Assembly: GCF_003326755.1 (NCBI RefSeq)
Contig: NZ_JPWH01000015.1
Coordinates: 1-64,000, forward strand
Reading direction: 5' to 3'
DNA length: 64,000 bases
Source of the DNA: Thalassospira profundimaris
Lineage (GTDB): Bacteria; Pseudomonadota; Alphaproteobacteria; Rhodospirillales; Thalassospiraceae
A program made the position numbers and the translations under genes. Each line of letters begins with the position of its first letter. The first letter of the stretch is position 1. Below, in pieces: positions 9,217 to 17,332 of this stretch. Under the pieces are notes generated by a model. The model ran no database searches. It was given only the letters and a program-made list of their open reading frames with translations, and was not told the origin of the DNA.

Positions 9217-10278
9217 ATGCGTTTCGCTTGTCGTTCCGCCCTGCGGGGTCTCGCGGTGCTCTCATTTGCCGCGTGCAGCATTGCCAACGCAGCAACAGCG
9301 GTGGAATATGAGGTCCGTGCCTTCGACGGCGGACCCGCCTGGTTCGTCTATGACGAGCCCGTCGATGTCGCCCTCCATGTTCTGAATCCCGGCGACCCGA
9401 AATGCCACGAGCTCGGCGAGATCGTTCTTCTGTTCGAAAATCGAGATCAACTGCGCGACGATGCCCTGATCGAAACCGCCGCGCTCACTGGCATGAACCA
9501 TTATGCCGAGCTCTGCCGCTCGCTCGGCGCCAATCCGTCGAACCAGCGCAAGGTCGCCGGGATCATTGTCGGCAATGGCGCGCCCGATGCGCAGGGCCGG
9601 GTTATGGGCGACGCCCGCGTCCTCGACGCAATGGTCTCCTCGTTTACCGGCGCGTATCAACTTCGGATTCGCCGCAACACCGTCGCCGCCGGCGGCGCTG
9701 ATGATGCCGCCGCAGCGATCATTGCGGATCGGGATGCGCGGCTGGCCGCAGCAAAGGCCGAACGGGAGGCGGCGGATCGAGCCCGCGCAAACGAGCGCGC
9801 CGCGGAGATCGCCGAGATCCGCGCCACCTATAACGCGGCGCTTGCGGAAAGTGTTGCGCAGGCGCAGCCGGCAGGGCTGATTGGGCGGGTAACCGGCGGT
9901 GACCGCGCCGCGCTGACCGGTGTCTGGTCCGCCAGTCAGTCCGACTGCGCCAACGAGAGCGTGATCCTGTTCGAGCGCGACGGCGCCGGCACGGTCGAAT
10001 GGTGGCGCGCGTCAAACCAGGATGTTGGCCTCCTGCCATGGCGCACCGGCCGATGGGAGCTGCGCGACGGCACGGTCATCATGAGCTTCAACCACCGGGT
10101 CGAATATGACCGCTTCCGGCAGGACCTCCAGTCGGGCGTCATCAATGAGACTGTCCAGTTCGACCTCAAAGACGTAGACGGGTCAGAGCTTAGGCTTGCG
10201 GCCACCAGCGGCGGGTTTTCTCCGGAAGCGTTGTTCCTGGGTGGGGCGGAGAAACTGTTCGTGCGATGTAGAGACTGA
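9217..10278 (+). CDS. Secreted protein of unknown function
   Basis: The 353-residue product has a signal peptide (about residues 1-26, ending SIANA) and is therefore predicted to be periplasmic or exported. A charged Ala/Arg/Glu-rich helical stretch with coiled-coil character lies around residues 160-205 and separates two more globular parts. The C-terminal part (GVWSASQSDCANESVILF onward) resembles a small beta-barrel-like module with two cysteines, but no family is recognised. A GGAG ribosome site precedes the ATG. It faces away from traG and is followed by the HEPN-type gene, so it may be an accessory gene placed between transfer modules. Confidence 0.7.
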   Translation: MRFACRSALRGLAVLSFAACSIANAATAVEYEVRAFDGGPAWFVYDEPVDVALHVLNPGDPKCHELGEIVLLFENRDQLRDDALIETAALTGMNHYAELCRSLGANPSNQRKVAGIIVGNGAPDAQGRVMGDARVLDAMVSSFTGAYQLRIRRNTVAAGGADDAAAAIIADRDARLAAAKAEREAADRARANERAAEIAEIRATYNAALAESVAQAQPAGLIGRVTGGDRAALTGVWSASQSDCANESVILFERDGAGTVEWWRASNQDVGLLPWRTGRWELRDGTVIMSFNHRVEYDRFRQDLQSGVINETVQFDLKDVDGSELRLAATSGGFSPEALFLGGAEKLFVRCRD

Positions 10279-10370
10279 CGCAGATTGAAGATTTCCAAAA
10301 ACGTTCGTTCAGGACGTTTTGAAACGCGGCGCAAGCCTATGCCCGCAGCGGATGGGCGGGGGAGAGTTAC

Positions 10371-11663
10371 TTGAACATCAACATCACCTTGAGGTGCCAT
10401 AGTTGCGGAGAGCCAACCAATTGTCGGATTGGCATGTCTAATCGATCTGTCCAGCCTCTCGGGTTCGCTTGTCAAACCTGTGCCCAGACCATCGATCTGA
10501 CCATCCGGCCCACATCGGCCGATATTGTCGGAGCGGATCAGATCGAAACAATGCAGCCATTCGATCAGGAGACAAATTTTGTCGATCTCCATCTCGATTT
10601 CCCCGTCACGTTTGAGAAGTACGTCATGGGCGAAACGCCGTTCATGCGAGCAGCTCAGCGCATAGGCCATGAAGAGATGCAGCTTCATGCGCAGCGGTTA
10701 AGGTACCTAGACGAACATCATGGCGATCAGCGTGTTTTTGCGACAGCCCTAAAGCACTACGTACGCGACAAGAAAACGCCGTTTAAGTTAGTAGCTAAGA
10801 AACGCTTCAAGACCGAAGTCGCTTCAGAAAAGCCGGAAGACTATAACGCAGCGCTCTACAATCTTCTCGCCGTCATGATGTGGCCCTTCGCACCGCCAGG
10901 AGCGAACGAAGATGCTGTTGATCTGTTTCTCACCACGCTTGGCCCGATACATAAGGACTCGAGACCAGCTCTAAGAAAATTCGTAGAGGAAATCCTTGCG
11001 ACGAGATTTTTGACGACACTGCAGCACGACTGCTTGAGCATCTATTCAAGGATCTTGAGTGCCGAGCTGGCATTGCGGCCAGCGCTATTTCTCGACTTCG
11101 ACGAAGAGTACAAATCCGCACCGGTGGCCATGCGTGTTTCGACGGCCGAATTTCAGAGCTACAAGGACCTATACAAAGATATCGCCGAGCTTGTGTCACG
11201 GCAGTTTGTCCTAGTTGCAGCGGTGAATAATCTTCAAAAGCGCGCTAATCATGATGCTTTTTTGCCGGGAATCGGACTTACGGCCAATGGAAGAGATTTC
11301 ACTCCAGCAAACCTTGATGAGTTCGCTAAGGTCGATTTCGGTCGAAAGATGGGTTTCATCGACGACCCCTGGTATGAAATGCAAGACGGTGCAGCCGACA
11401 ATCAGTTGCGCAATGCCATTGCCCACTTCAAAACCGAATACGATGAAGTCAGTCAGGTCATAACCTACCACCCACGAAAGGATGGCTTGGAAGCAAGCGC
11501 CCCAAGAACCTTATCCTTCCTCGAATTCATGAGACGTATTCTGATCGCCTACCGAGAGATGCATCGCTTGCATCATCTCATTAAGGCGCTGTTTTATTAT
11601 CAGTATTTGCACATCGATGGGGAGAGCGACGGGCCGCAAGCGAACGAGGCACCTGCCGACTAG
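10371..11663 (+). CDS. Zinc-ribbon protein with a C-terminal HEPN-like R-x4-H motif
   Basis: A 430-residue protein without a recognised full-length family. Cys9-x2-Cys12 and Cys34-x2-Cys37 at the N-terminus suggest a zinc ribbon. Near the C-terminus the segment LRNAIAHF contains Arg347-x4-His352, the signature of HEPN ribonucleases found in abortive-infection and toxin systems; the surrounding helices fit this fold. The start is a TTG at 10371, supported by a GGGGGAGAG ribosome site seven bases upstream. Codon use and GC content are visibly lower than in the flanking transfer genes, which suggests separate acquisition. A defence role is inferred only. Confidence 0.7.
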   Translation: MNINITLRCHSCGEPTNCRIGMSNRSVQPLGFACQTCAQTIDLTIRPTSADIVGADQIETMQPFDQETNFVDLHLDFPVTFEKYVMGETPFMRAAQRIGHEEMQLHAQRLRYLDEHHGDQRVFATALKHYVRDKKTPFKLVAKKRFKTEVASEKPEDYNAALYNLLAVMMWPFAPPGANEDAVDLFLTTLGPIHKDSRPALRKFVEEILATRFLTTLQHDCLSIYSRILSAELALRPALFLDFDEEYKSAPVAMRVSTAEFQSYKDLYKDIAELVSRQFVLVAAVNNLQKRANHDAFLPGIGLTANGRDFTPANLDEFAKVDFGRKMGFIDDPWYEMQDGAADNQLRNAIAHFKTEYDEVSQVITYHPRKDGLEASAPRTLSFLEFMRRILIAYREMHRLHHLIKALFYYQYLHIDGESDGPQANEAPAD

Positions 11664-11664
11664 G

Positions 11665-13650
11665 TTATCCTATTCCGATCCCGCGCTTCCTGCCGAACTC
11701 GAAGGACGCCGTCGCCCCGCGCATCACGCCGCCGACGATCTGACCACGCCGGCGTTCCAGGACCGACCGCCACGGTACCAGCGTGAACTCCTTCGATTTT
11801 TCGATCACGGCGAACTTGCCGCTGGCGAGCCTGAGCGGCCTTCGGTAGACGCCCTCGATGCGCTCGCCATCGAGCGGTTCCGCGAACGATTTGCCAAGCT
11901 CCTTCGATAACCTCTCAGCGGCAGCGCTCACCTCGCGGCGCCGAAGCTCGATCAGCAGATTGCGCTGGTAGACAGCCCGGCCATCGCTCTCCTGCGCGAG
12001 ACCCTGACTCAACAACCAACGGCGGCGTCGCTCGATGGCGTCCTGCGCCTCCCGTCCGAAGCCGCTGGCCCGCAATGGTTCCGGCCGATCGGACACGAGT
12101 TGACGGTCCAGCCAGGTCGCACCCTCCCTCTCGCCCATCTGGTCGAGTCCGACGCTCGACATCAGGACCAGGCGCGCGGGCTGGCGCATCCGATTGCGCT
12201 CCTCATAGGCGCGCGCCTTGTCGAGGAAGTCCTCGGGGATCGCCCAAGAGCCGTCGGCGAAGCGCTCGGCGAAGCCGGCCCGGCGCATGGTTTCGAGCCG
12301 CCGGACATGAGCGCGGACATACTCTGCGGACGCGCGCGGATCGGCGGCGCGGTGCAGCGCCTCGCTGTAGAGACCGCCGCTTTGCTCGGCGATCTCGGCG
12401 ATGGTGCGATCCGCGCGGCGCGGTTCGACCGGTTTGCTCTCGACGGCGACGATGGCGCCCGGTTTGTAATCGCCGGGATCGGCAAGCTCGCCCACCTCCG
12501 CATAGTGGGTGCGCCCGTCCGTTCCGTCGACGATCAGATAGTGCCGGTCGTTGAGCTCGTCGGAGAGACCGCGCGCCACGACCCGCCCGACGATCCGCGC
12601 GGTCGGCTGCGCGGGATCGAAGATCGCGTGATCGGCGCCGGCCCGCTCCACGCCCGCGCTCCGCATCTCGCGGTGCATCGTCCGGATGATGTCGCCGCGC
12701 GTGCCCATATCGCGTAGCGTGGTTTCTAGGCCTGCCGCCAGCCGCCAGCGCTTGGCCCTGGCCGGTTCGGCAAGGCCCATGCGTTCGAGCCTCTGCAGGC
12801 GGCCGATCTTCAGTGTGTGCTTGAAGCGCGCGAAGTTGCCTTTCGGATCTTGACGCAGATCGACCATGCCGTCCTCCGCTTGCGCCAGGATTTCACGGTC
12901 GAGCCTTGTAAAGCGCTCTTGGTCGACCTCGCGCGCGTAGCCCTGCTGGATTTGAAGCTCGGTGACCGGGCCGAGCTCCAGGGTCAGAAGCTCGCTCGCC
13001 CGCTCGCGGATGCCATGGGAAATATAGTCGCGCGCGATCACCAAGTCCTTGCCAAGCTCGTCCTTGCCGCGCAGCACGATATGACTGTGAGGATTGTCGG
13101 TGTTGAAGTGGTCGACCGCCACCCAGTCGAGGCGGGTGTCGAGGTCGCGTTCCATCTCGGCCATCAGGCCGCGCACGAAGGGCTTGAGATCGTCAAGCTC
13201 GGCCCCGTCCTCCGGCGAGACGATGAAGCGGAACTGATGGCGGTCGCCGTCGCTGCGTTCCAGAAAACCCTTGCCGTCCGCCTCGCCGCTCGTCGCGTCA
13301 TAGAGCTGGCCGGGCTCGCCCTCTCGGGTGACGCCGTCGCGCTGGATATATTTGAGGTGCGCCTTGGCCGCGCCGATGCCTTGGCCTTGCAGCTTGACAA
13401 TCCGCGTCTTGACGATGACCCGCCGCCGACCGGTGATCCGTCCACGCCGCATCGCCGCGCCCGTTCCCCATCCGCCGCCGCGCCCGATCCGGGACCCGCT
13501 GAACGCGGAGGCTCCCATGCGCCGAAAGCCCGGTCCGGAGAGACTCGCCGCATGCAGCACCCGCTGCAGATAGGTCTTGGCCTTCCTGTCGCCGAGGGAC
13601 CGGATCTTGCCGAGCTTCGGTTTGAAGCGGTCTTCGCCGTCTGTAGCCAT
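11665..13650 (-). CDS. Relaxase/mobilisation nuclease with DUF3363 domain
   Basis: DNA relaxase expected to nick at oriT and pilot the transferred strand. From the ATG at 13650 the protein has 661 residues; a GTG at 13671 would add seven residues, and neither start has a strong ribosome site. The relaxase domain occupies about residues 65-270, with the metal-binding His motif DNPHSHIVLRG near residue 190. The remaining C-terminal part corresponds to the DUF3363 region common in alphaproteobacterial elements of this type. The first 75 residues are Arg/Gly-rich and basic, suited to DNA contact. The gene converges with the HEPN-type gene, whose stop is only a base away. Confidence 0.9.
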   Translation of the reverse strand: MATDGEDRFKPKLGKIRSLGDRKAKTYLQRVLHAASLSGPGFRRMGASAFSGSRIGRGGGWGTGAAMRRGRITGRRRVIVKTRIVKLQGQGIGAAKAHLKYIQRDGVTREGEPGQLYDATSGEADGKGFLERSDGDRHQFRFIVSPEDGAELDDLKPFVRGLMAEMERDLDTRLDWVAVDHFNTDNPHSHIVLRGKDELGKDLVIARDYISHGIRERASELLTLELGPVTELQIQQGYAREVDQERFTRLDREILAQAEDGMVDLRQDPKGNFARFKHTLKIGRLQRLERMGLAEPARAKRWRLAAGLETTLRDMGTRGDIIRTMHREMRSAGVERAGADHAIFDPAQPTARIVGRVVARGLSDELNDRHYLIVDGTDGRTHYAEVGELADPGDYKPGAIVAVESKPVEPRRADRTIAEIAEQSGGLYSEALHRAADPRASAEYVRAHVRRLETMRRAGFAERFADGSWAIPEDFLDKARAYEERNRMRQPARLVLMSSVGLDQMGEREGATWLDRQLVSDRPEPLRASGFGREAQDAIERRRRWLLSQGLAQESDGRAVYQRNLLIELRRREVSAAAERLSKELGKSFAEPLDGERIEGVYRRPLRLASGKFAVIEKSKEFTLVPWRSVLERRRGQIVGGVMRGATASFEFGRKRGIGIG

Positions 13651-13870
13651 GGGGTCGAGATCAGCGCCCACAACGACGGAAACAAGGTGACATCATGAAT
13701 ATCCAAACCGGCTTAAAGGGTTACGCCGAAACGGGGAGTCGTCTAAATCGGCCAGGCGCCAAAAAAGAGATGTGCAGACAAGGCATTGGGCGTCTTTGAC
13801 GCCATTGCTTTTATCTTGCCCTCCGCCACCTCAGACCCCTCCCACGCTCCAACTCCTTTCTTTCGCTGGA

Positions 13871-14386
13871 TCAACTTCGATTGTCCTTCCGCCAGGCCAA
13901 GCGCAAAGGCGTCGCCCGTCCGATGATCAGCCGCCGATCTACCGGGCCGAAATAACGGCCATCGAAGGATCGCGGATGGTCTTGCAGCAGAAAAACCGTC
14001 CGGTCGGTTAGGATGTGACAGCCGTGCCAGTCGGGCATTGCTCGGCCCAGTCCATCTCGCCTTTCCGCCGTCGCGACCACCGCTCCGTTGACGGAAATCT
14101 CGGTCCCGGCACGGCAGATTCGGTCGCCGTCTAAGCCGACAACACGCTTCACAAGCGGCACGTCGGGCGGCAAATATCCGCGCTCGATGACGAGATCGCG
14201 AACCCGCTCAGGCACCCGGACATAAACGTAATCGCCCCGCGAAATCGACTGCTGATCAATCCAGTAGAAGCCGACCGGTGCGCTTTCGGAGGCGTTGTAG
14301 ATCAGCTTTTTCGGCAGGTTGACGACCGACGCGAACGCCAAAGCGAGCACCGGAAGCGCAGTCCCGAACAGGAGCATGCGGCTCAT
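13871..14386 (-). CDS. traF: TraF-like S26-family signal peptidase of the transfer system
   Basis: Membrane-bound peptidase expected to process the TrbC pilin, by analogy to TraF of RP4. It has 171 residues with an N-terminal membrane anchor (about residues 3-22), the Ser-containing SAPVGFYW segment (catalytic Ser near residue 36) and the Lys-containing LVKRVVGLDGD segment (catalytic Lys near residue 80), followed by the box D-like FLLQDHPRSFDGRYFGPV. The gene starts inside the end of the DUF2840 gene (four-base overlap). Confidence 0.9.
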   Translation of the reverse strand: MSRMLLFGTALPVLALAFASVVNLPKKLIYNASESAPVGFYWIDQQSISRGDYVYVRVPERVRDLVIERGYLPPDVPLVKRVVGLDGDRICRAGTEISVNGAVVATAERRDGLGRAMPDWHGCHILTDRTVFLLQDHPRSFDGRYFGPVDRRLIIGRATPLRLAWRKDNRS

Positions 14387-14862
14387 GACGCCACCCCTTT
14401 GTTCACGAACCCAGCCGCCACATGCGCTTCATGCTGGGCCGTCGAATAGGCCCGGACCGGCTGCCCCGCACTGATCCGATTGTGGACGTGGCGATAATAG
14501 GCGGGAGATACGTCAACCGGCTCGAAGCCGCCCGCTTCAAGCGCGTCGATCTGCAACAAAGCGCGTTTGACCTTGGTGTTGCCGGTGACGAGTAGAAGCA
14601 CTTCGCCGCCGGGATCAATGCCCTCGATACGGCTCAACAAAAGCGAAGGTGCGACGGTTTTGACGATGGTGAACCGCCAATCCTGCGTGCCGTATTCGTT
14701 GGCACACCAGCGCACATAGCCGAACACGCGCCCCGGTTTGAACAAGGCGAGCGCGCGACGCCGGTCCAGATCATGCTGCTCGTCGGGTTCGCCGAAACGC
14801 AGCCAGTGGTTCAGATGTTCCGGGTAGAAGGCGATCTCGACGCGCGTCAATTGCTCAGACAT
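14383..14862 (-). CDS. DUF2840 family protein
   Basis: A 159-residue cytoplasmic protein of the DUF2840 family, found next to traF and the relaxase gene in many alphaproteobacterial conjugative elements. Recognised from the N-terminal pattern TRVEIAFYPEHLNHWLRFG and the central GRVFGYVRW segment. Biochemical function is unknown; the conserved position suggests a role in relaxosome function or regulation. It overlaps the HTH gene by eight bases upstream and traF by four bases downstream. Confidence 0.85.
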   Translation of the reverse strand: MSEQLTRVEIAFYPEHLNHWLRFGEPDEQHDLDRRRALALFKPGRVFGYVRWCANEYGTQDWRFTIVKTVAPSLLLSRIEGIDPGGEVLLLVTGNTKVKRALLQIDALEAGGFEPVDVSPAYYRHVHNRISAGQPVRAYSTAQHEAHVAAGFVNKGVAS

Positions 14863-15073
14863 CGGAAGTCGAATCCTTCTTCCGCATGTCCGACCAGGCG
14901 GTCAGATCGTCGATGTGGTAGCGGACGTGCCGACCGTGCTTGCGGTATTGCGGACCGCCGCCATAGACGCGCATCTTCTCCAGCGTGTTGGGCTTTAGCT
15001 TGAGGAAACGCGCCGCCTCTTGCGTCGTCAAGAAAGGCCCGTCCTGTGCCACCTGTATGTCATGCTCAGTCAT
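14855..15073 (-). CDS. AlpA/excisionase-type helix-turn-helix protein
   Basis: A 72-residue winged-helix DNA-binding protein of the MerR-like excisionase group. The helix-turn-helix is visible as LTTQEAARFLKLKPNTLEKMR followed by the wing GGPQYRKHGRHVRYHIDDL. Such proteins regulate transfer genes or act as recombination directionality factors in integrative elements. It is the first of a tightly packed set with DUF2840, traF and possibly the relaxase gene. An excision role is plausible but cannot be told from regulation by sequence alone. Confidence 0.85.
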   Translation of the reverse strand: MTEHDIQVAQDGPFLTTQEAARFLKLKPNTLEKMRVYGGGPQYRKHGRHVRYHIDDLTAWSDMRKKDSTSDV

Positions 15074-15194
15074 AGTTCCTCCGACATCAGCGAAACTGCT
15101 CCATGCCGGGGAAGGATGAGCGGGCCTGCGCCTCTGCGGCAGTATCGTCGGCAGCCATTCGCCGGAACGATACCCCCGCTCGGCGCCGGAGCGG

Positions 15195-16017
15195 TCAGGC
15201 GAGCAGCGCTCTGTAGCCGCCGTTCATCATCCGGGCGCCGCGTTTGACGCTGCGGATGACGCGGTTCTTCATTGATTGGTCTGGGCTGGTCCAGTCGTCC
15301 CCGACCGCCTTTTCGCCGTAGAGAAAGACCGCAATTTTGCGATAGGAGTACCCCTCCATTCGCCGGTCCAGCGCCGCCAGGGCGTCGCGATGGCGCATCG
15401 CCTCGACCGTCCATCCGCTCTTCGGGCCGCCGAGACGCCGACCCCGATAGAGGTCCGCAAATCGCCGGATGTAGCGTTGGCGGCTTTCAACGTCGGGGAA
15501 CTGATCTACCACAAGTTCGAGCGCGAAGGGATCGACGCGGATGTCTTGGCCTACGCATCTCACCTGCGCCACCCGCCTTCGGTCGCGTAAGAGAAGGTGC
15601 TGCTCACCGTCGGCGGTCTTCAGAAGCGTCTTTCGGCAGGCGATCTCCGGGAGGGAAACGACGCTACCAAACCCGCGATCCTTGCCGTCGCGCACATAGG
15701 CTACGATCACGCGGCCATAGTCCCCAGCCCGCCAGAAGACCTCGGCTTCAACCGCATTTTGGTCAGGATCGGCGAAAAGTATAAAGGCCCCAGGCTTCGG
15801 CGCGCAGAAAGCGTCGCCGCGCCCGGAGCAGGATCGTTCCGTCGGTCAAGGGGACGGGTCGGGGGCGCCCCGGCACAGAGCTGCGCCAGTCGCTTTGGTA
15901 CTCTGGATTTCGCCTAAGATACTCCCAAGCGACGCGCGAGCGGGCCAATAGCCGCAAATGGTCGTAGTCGCTTAAGAGCGGTGCGCCTGGCGCAAAGGGG
16001 CTTTGAAAAACCGCCAT
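15195..16017 (-). pseudogene. DUF6499/DUF2285-type regulator, interrupted by a single-base frameshift
   Basis: Two adjacent reading frames together make one recognisable regulator. The N-terminal frame (ATG 16017, AAGGAGA ribosome site) encodes the conserved segment RVAWEYLRRNPEYQSDW and stops at 15763. The other frame continues with ILFADPDQNAVEAEVFWRAG and the DUF2285 domain to 15195. Joining them after AWGL gives a smooth family-like protein, and one extra T in the CCTTTATA stretch near 15786-15791 explains the break. This could be a true loss-of-function mutation, programmed or transcriptional slippage, or a sequencing error. Position next to the transfer genes suggests a regulator of conjugation. 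Confidence 0.75.
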
Positions 16018-16258
16018 TGCCTTCTCCTTTCACACAGGACGACGGCGGGCGGTGCGGTCAGCGCCGCGTATTCAAACAAGCCCCTCTCTTATTGCGCATA
16101 CCTCTCTCGCCAGGCGCCTAAAGCGCCACGCCATCGACCCACTCAGAGGTCCATCGCCTTGCTCAACTATAACGGGCAAACGTCAACGAGCCGTTAAGAA
16201 GTATGAACAATTTGTTGCAAAGCGAATCGGAAACCTCGAGTTTGCAGTTCAAAAGGAT

Positions 16259-16284
16259 GCCCCCGCGCCGGATGGCGCGGGGGC
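16259..16284 (-). terminator. Strong hairpin after the DUF736 gene
   Basis: A perfect 11-base-pair GC stem (GCCCCCGCGCC / GGCGCGGGGGC) with a four-base loop lies 13 bases beyond the DUF736 stop on the minus strand and is followed by a short T-rich stretch. Its sequence is the reverse complement of the hairpin at 17224-17248 apart from one outer base. Confidence 0.65.
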
Positions 16285-16296
16285 GAGGACTTGCCG

Positions 16297-16626
16297 CTAG
16301 TCGCGCGGGTTCCAGAGGATCGCCATGACGTCGGGATCGTCCTGTCCGGCGGCCCGGCCGAGGTTGGCGTAGATTTTCGAAGGGCCAAACTCGGGGGCGG
16401 AGAAGGTCAGCGAGACGTACTCGTTGCCGCTCACCTTGCCGACCCGGTTCCAGCCGCCGCCGATCTCAACGCGGTCCTCGGTATAAACCCGGAAGTCGGG
16501 CTGTGCGTCGGACTCCTTCCGCGCGTTGGGCAGGATGCGGATGCGCTTCTTGAGGCTCATCGTCGCGAGCATGCCTTCGTATCCGCCGGTCTCGGTCTTC
16601 GTCACATATCCAAGTGCCTGTGCCAT
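16297..16626 (-). CDS. DUF736 family protein
   Basis: A 109-residue protein of the DUF736 family, a small OB-like or beta-rich protein conserved in conjugative elements of Alphaproteobacteria. Recognised by its start MAQALGYVTKTETGGYEG and the pattern VEIGGGWNRVGK. The function is unknown; it is consistently found near parB, DUF2285 and relaxase genes. A standard ribosome site (CAGGAGACTG) precedes the ATG. It appears to be a single-gene transcript between a palindromic upstream region and a strong hairpin downstream. Confidence 0.88.
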   Translation of the reverse strand: MAQALGYVTKTETGGYEGMLATMSLKKRIRILPNARKESDAQPDFRVYTEDRVEIGGGWNRVGKVSGNEYVSLTFSAPEFGPSKIYANLGRAAGQDDPDVMAILWNPRD

Positions 16627-17332
16627 CTTTCAGTCTCCTGTTGGCTGTCGCGGGGCGCCCATCACCCTGCTGACGCGGGACCGGCCATGGCGTGCGGGGG
16701 CCGCATGAACCGACAGGCCGAAGCGTAGCGGAGGACCGGCGGGGCGCACTTTTTTGTCTCGCGAGGAAGGCCGAAGGCCGGGGAAAAAAGTGCGTAACGC
16801 CGGTTTCATGCGGCCGCCGTTCGCCATAGGTCCATCAAGCAGAAGCGGGGTTATGGGCGTTTCGCTAGCCATCGACCGGGAGACGGGGTGGTGCAGGCAT
16901 CGCGATCCATGTGACGGCTCCGAGGCCGGCGAGGAAGTAATTTGGCTCGCGGCGGACAGCCGAGAAATTACGCCACAGCCCTTCCTGCCATCCAACGGAA
17001 GGGCCGCAACACCGCTGCCTAGCCAGGGTCTCACCAAGATGGGATGGAAGATTGGTGGCGGCTGGAAACGCCAAGGCAAGGTGATTGCGGCCTTCGCTCT
17101 GACGGCTCTTGCTCGCCGTGAACCGGCCTTTCGTCATACGCTAAACCGACCTGCGGCTGAGGATCAGACCGTTCCGCCGTCCAGCAGGGCGATCCGCAAT
17201 CCCGCGTACTATTGAACGGCAAAGCCCCGCGCCATCCGGCGCGGGGGCTTCTTCTATCTCCCACACGATCCGAGGCGAGCGCTCGCGGCCCTCCCGTTCG
17301 GGTGAGAGGGCCGCTCCCGCCTGCCGCCGGTT
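16627..17332. other. Non-coding strip with a large nested palindrome
   Basis: About 700 bases between the DUF736 and parB genes hold no convincing gene. An open frame on the plus strand at 16754-17215 has no family-like features. The main structure is a nested palindrome at 16699-16815: outer arms 16699-16712 and 16801-16815 (one bulged base), a middle stem 16735-16741/16798-16804, an inner perfect 11-base stem 16745-16755/16784-16794 and a central hairpin GGCC-GAA-GGCC at 16769-16779. It could be a transfer origin, a replication or partition site, or a structured transcript. Confidence 0.55.
17224..17248. terminator. Hairpin downstream of parB
   Basis: A 10-base-pair GC stem (GCCCCGCGCC / GGCGCGGGGC) with loop ATCC lies 85 bases past the parB stop. 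T-rich bases follow on the plus strand (CTTCTTCT) and a short T stretch on the minus strand, so it may act in both directions. It is nearly the mirror copy of the hairpin at 16259-16284. Confidence 0.6.

Noticed and set aside
16754-17215. Plus-strand frame containing MGWKIGGGWKRQGK, similar to the GGGWNRVGK of DUF736
   Set aside because: The similarity is too short, the start lies inside the large palindrome, and no other conserved residues or ribosome site were seen.
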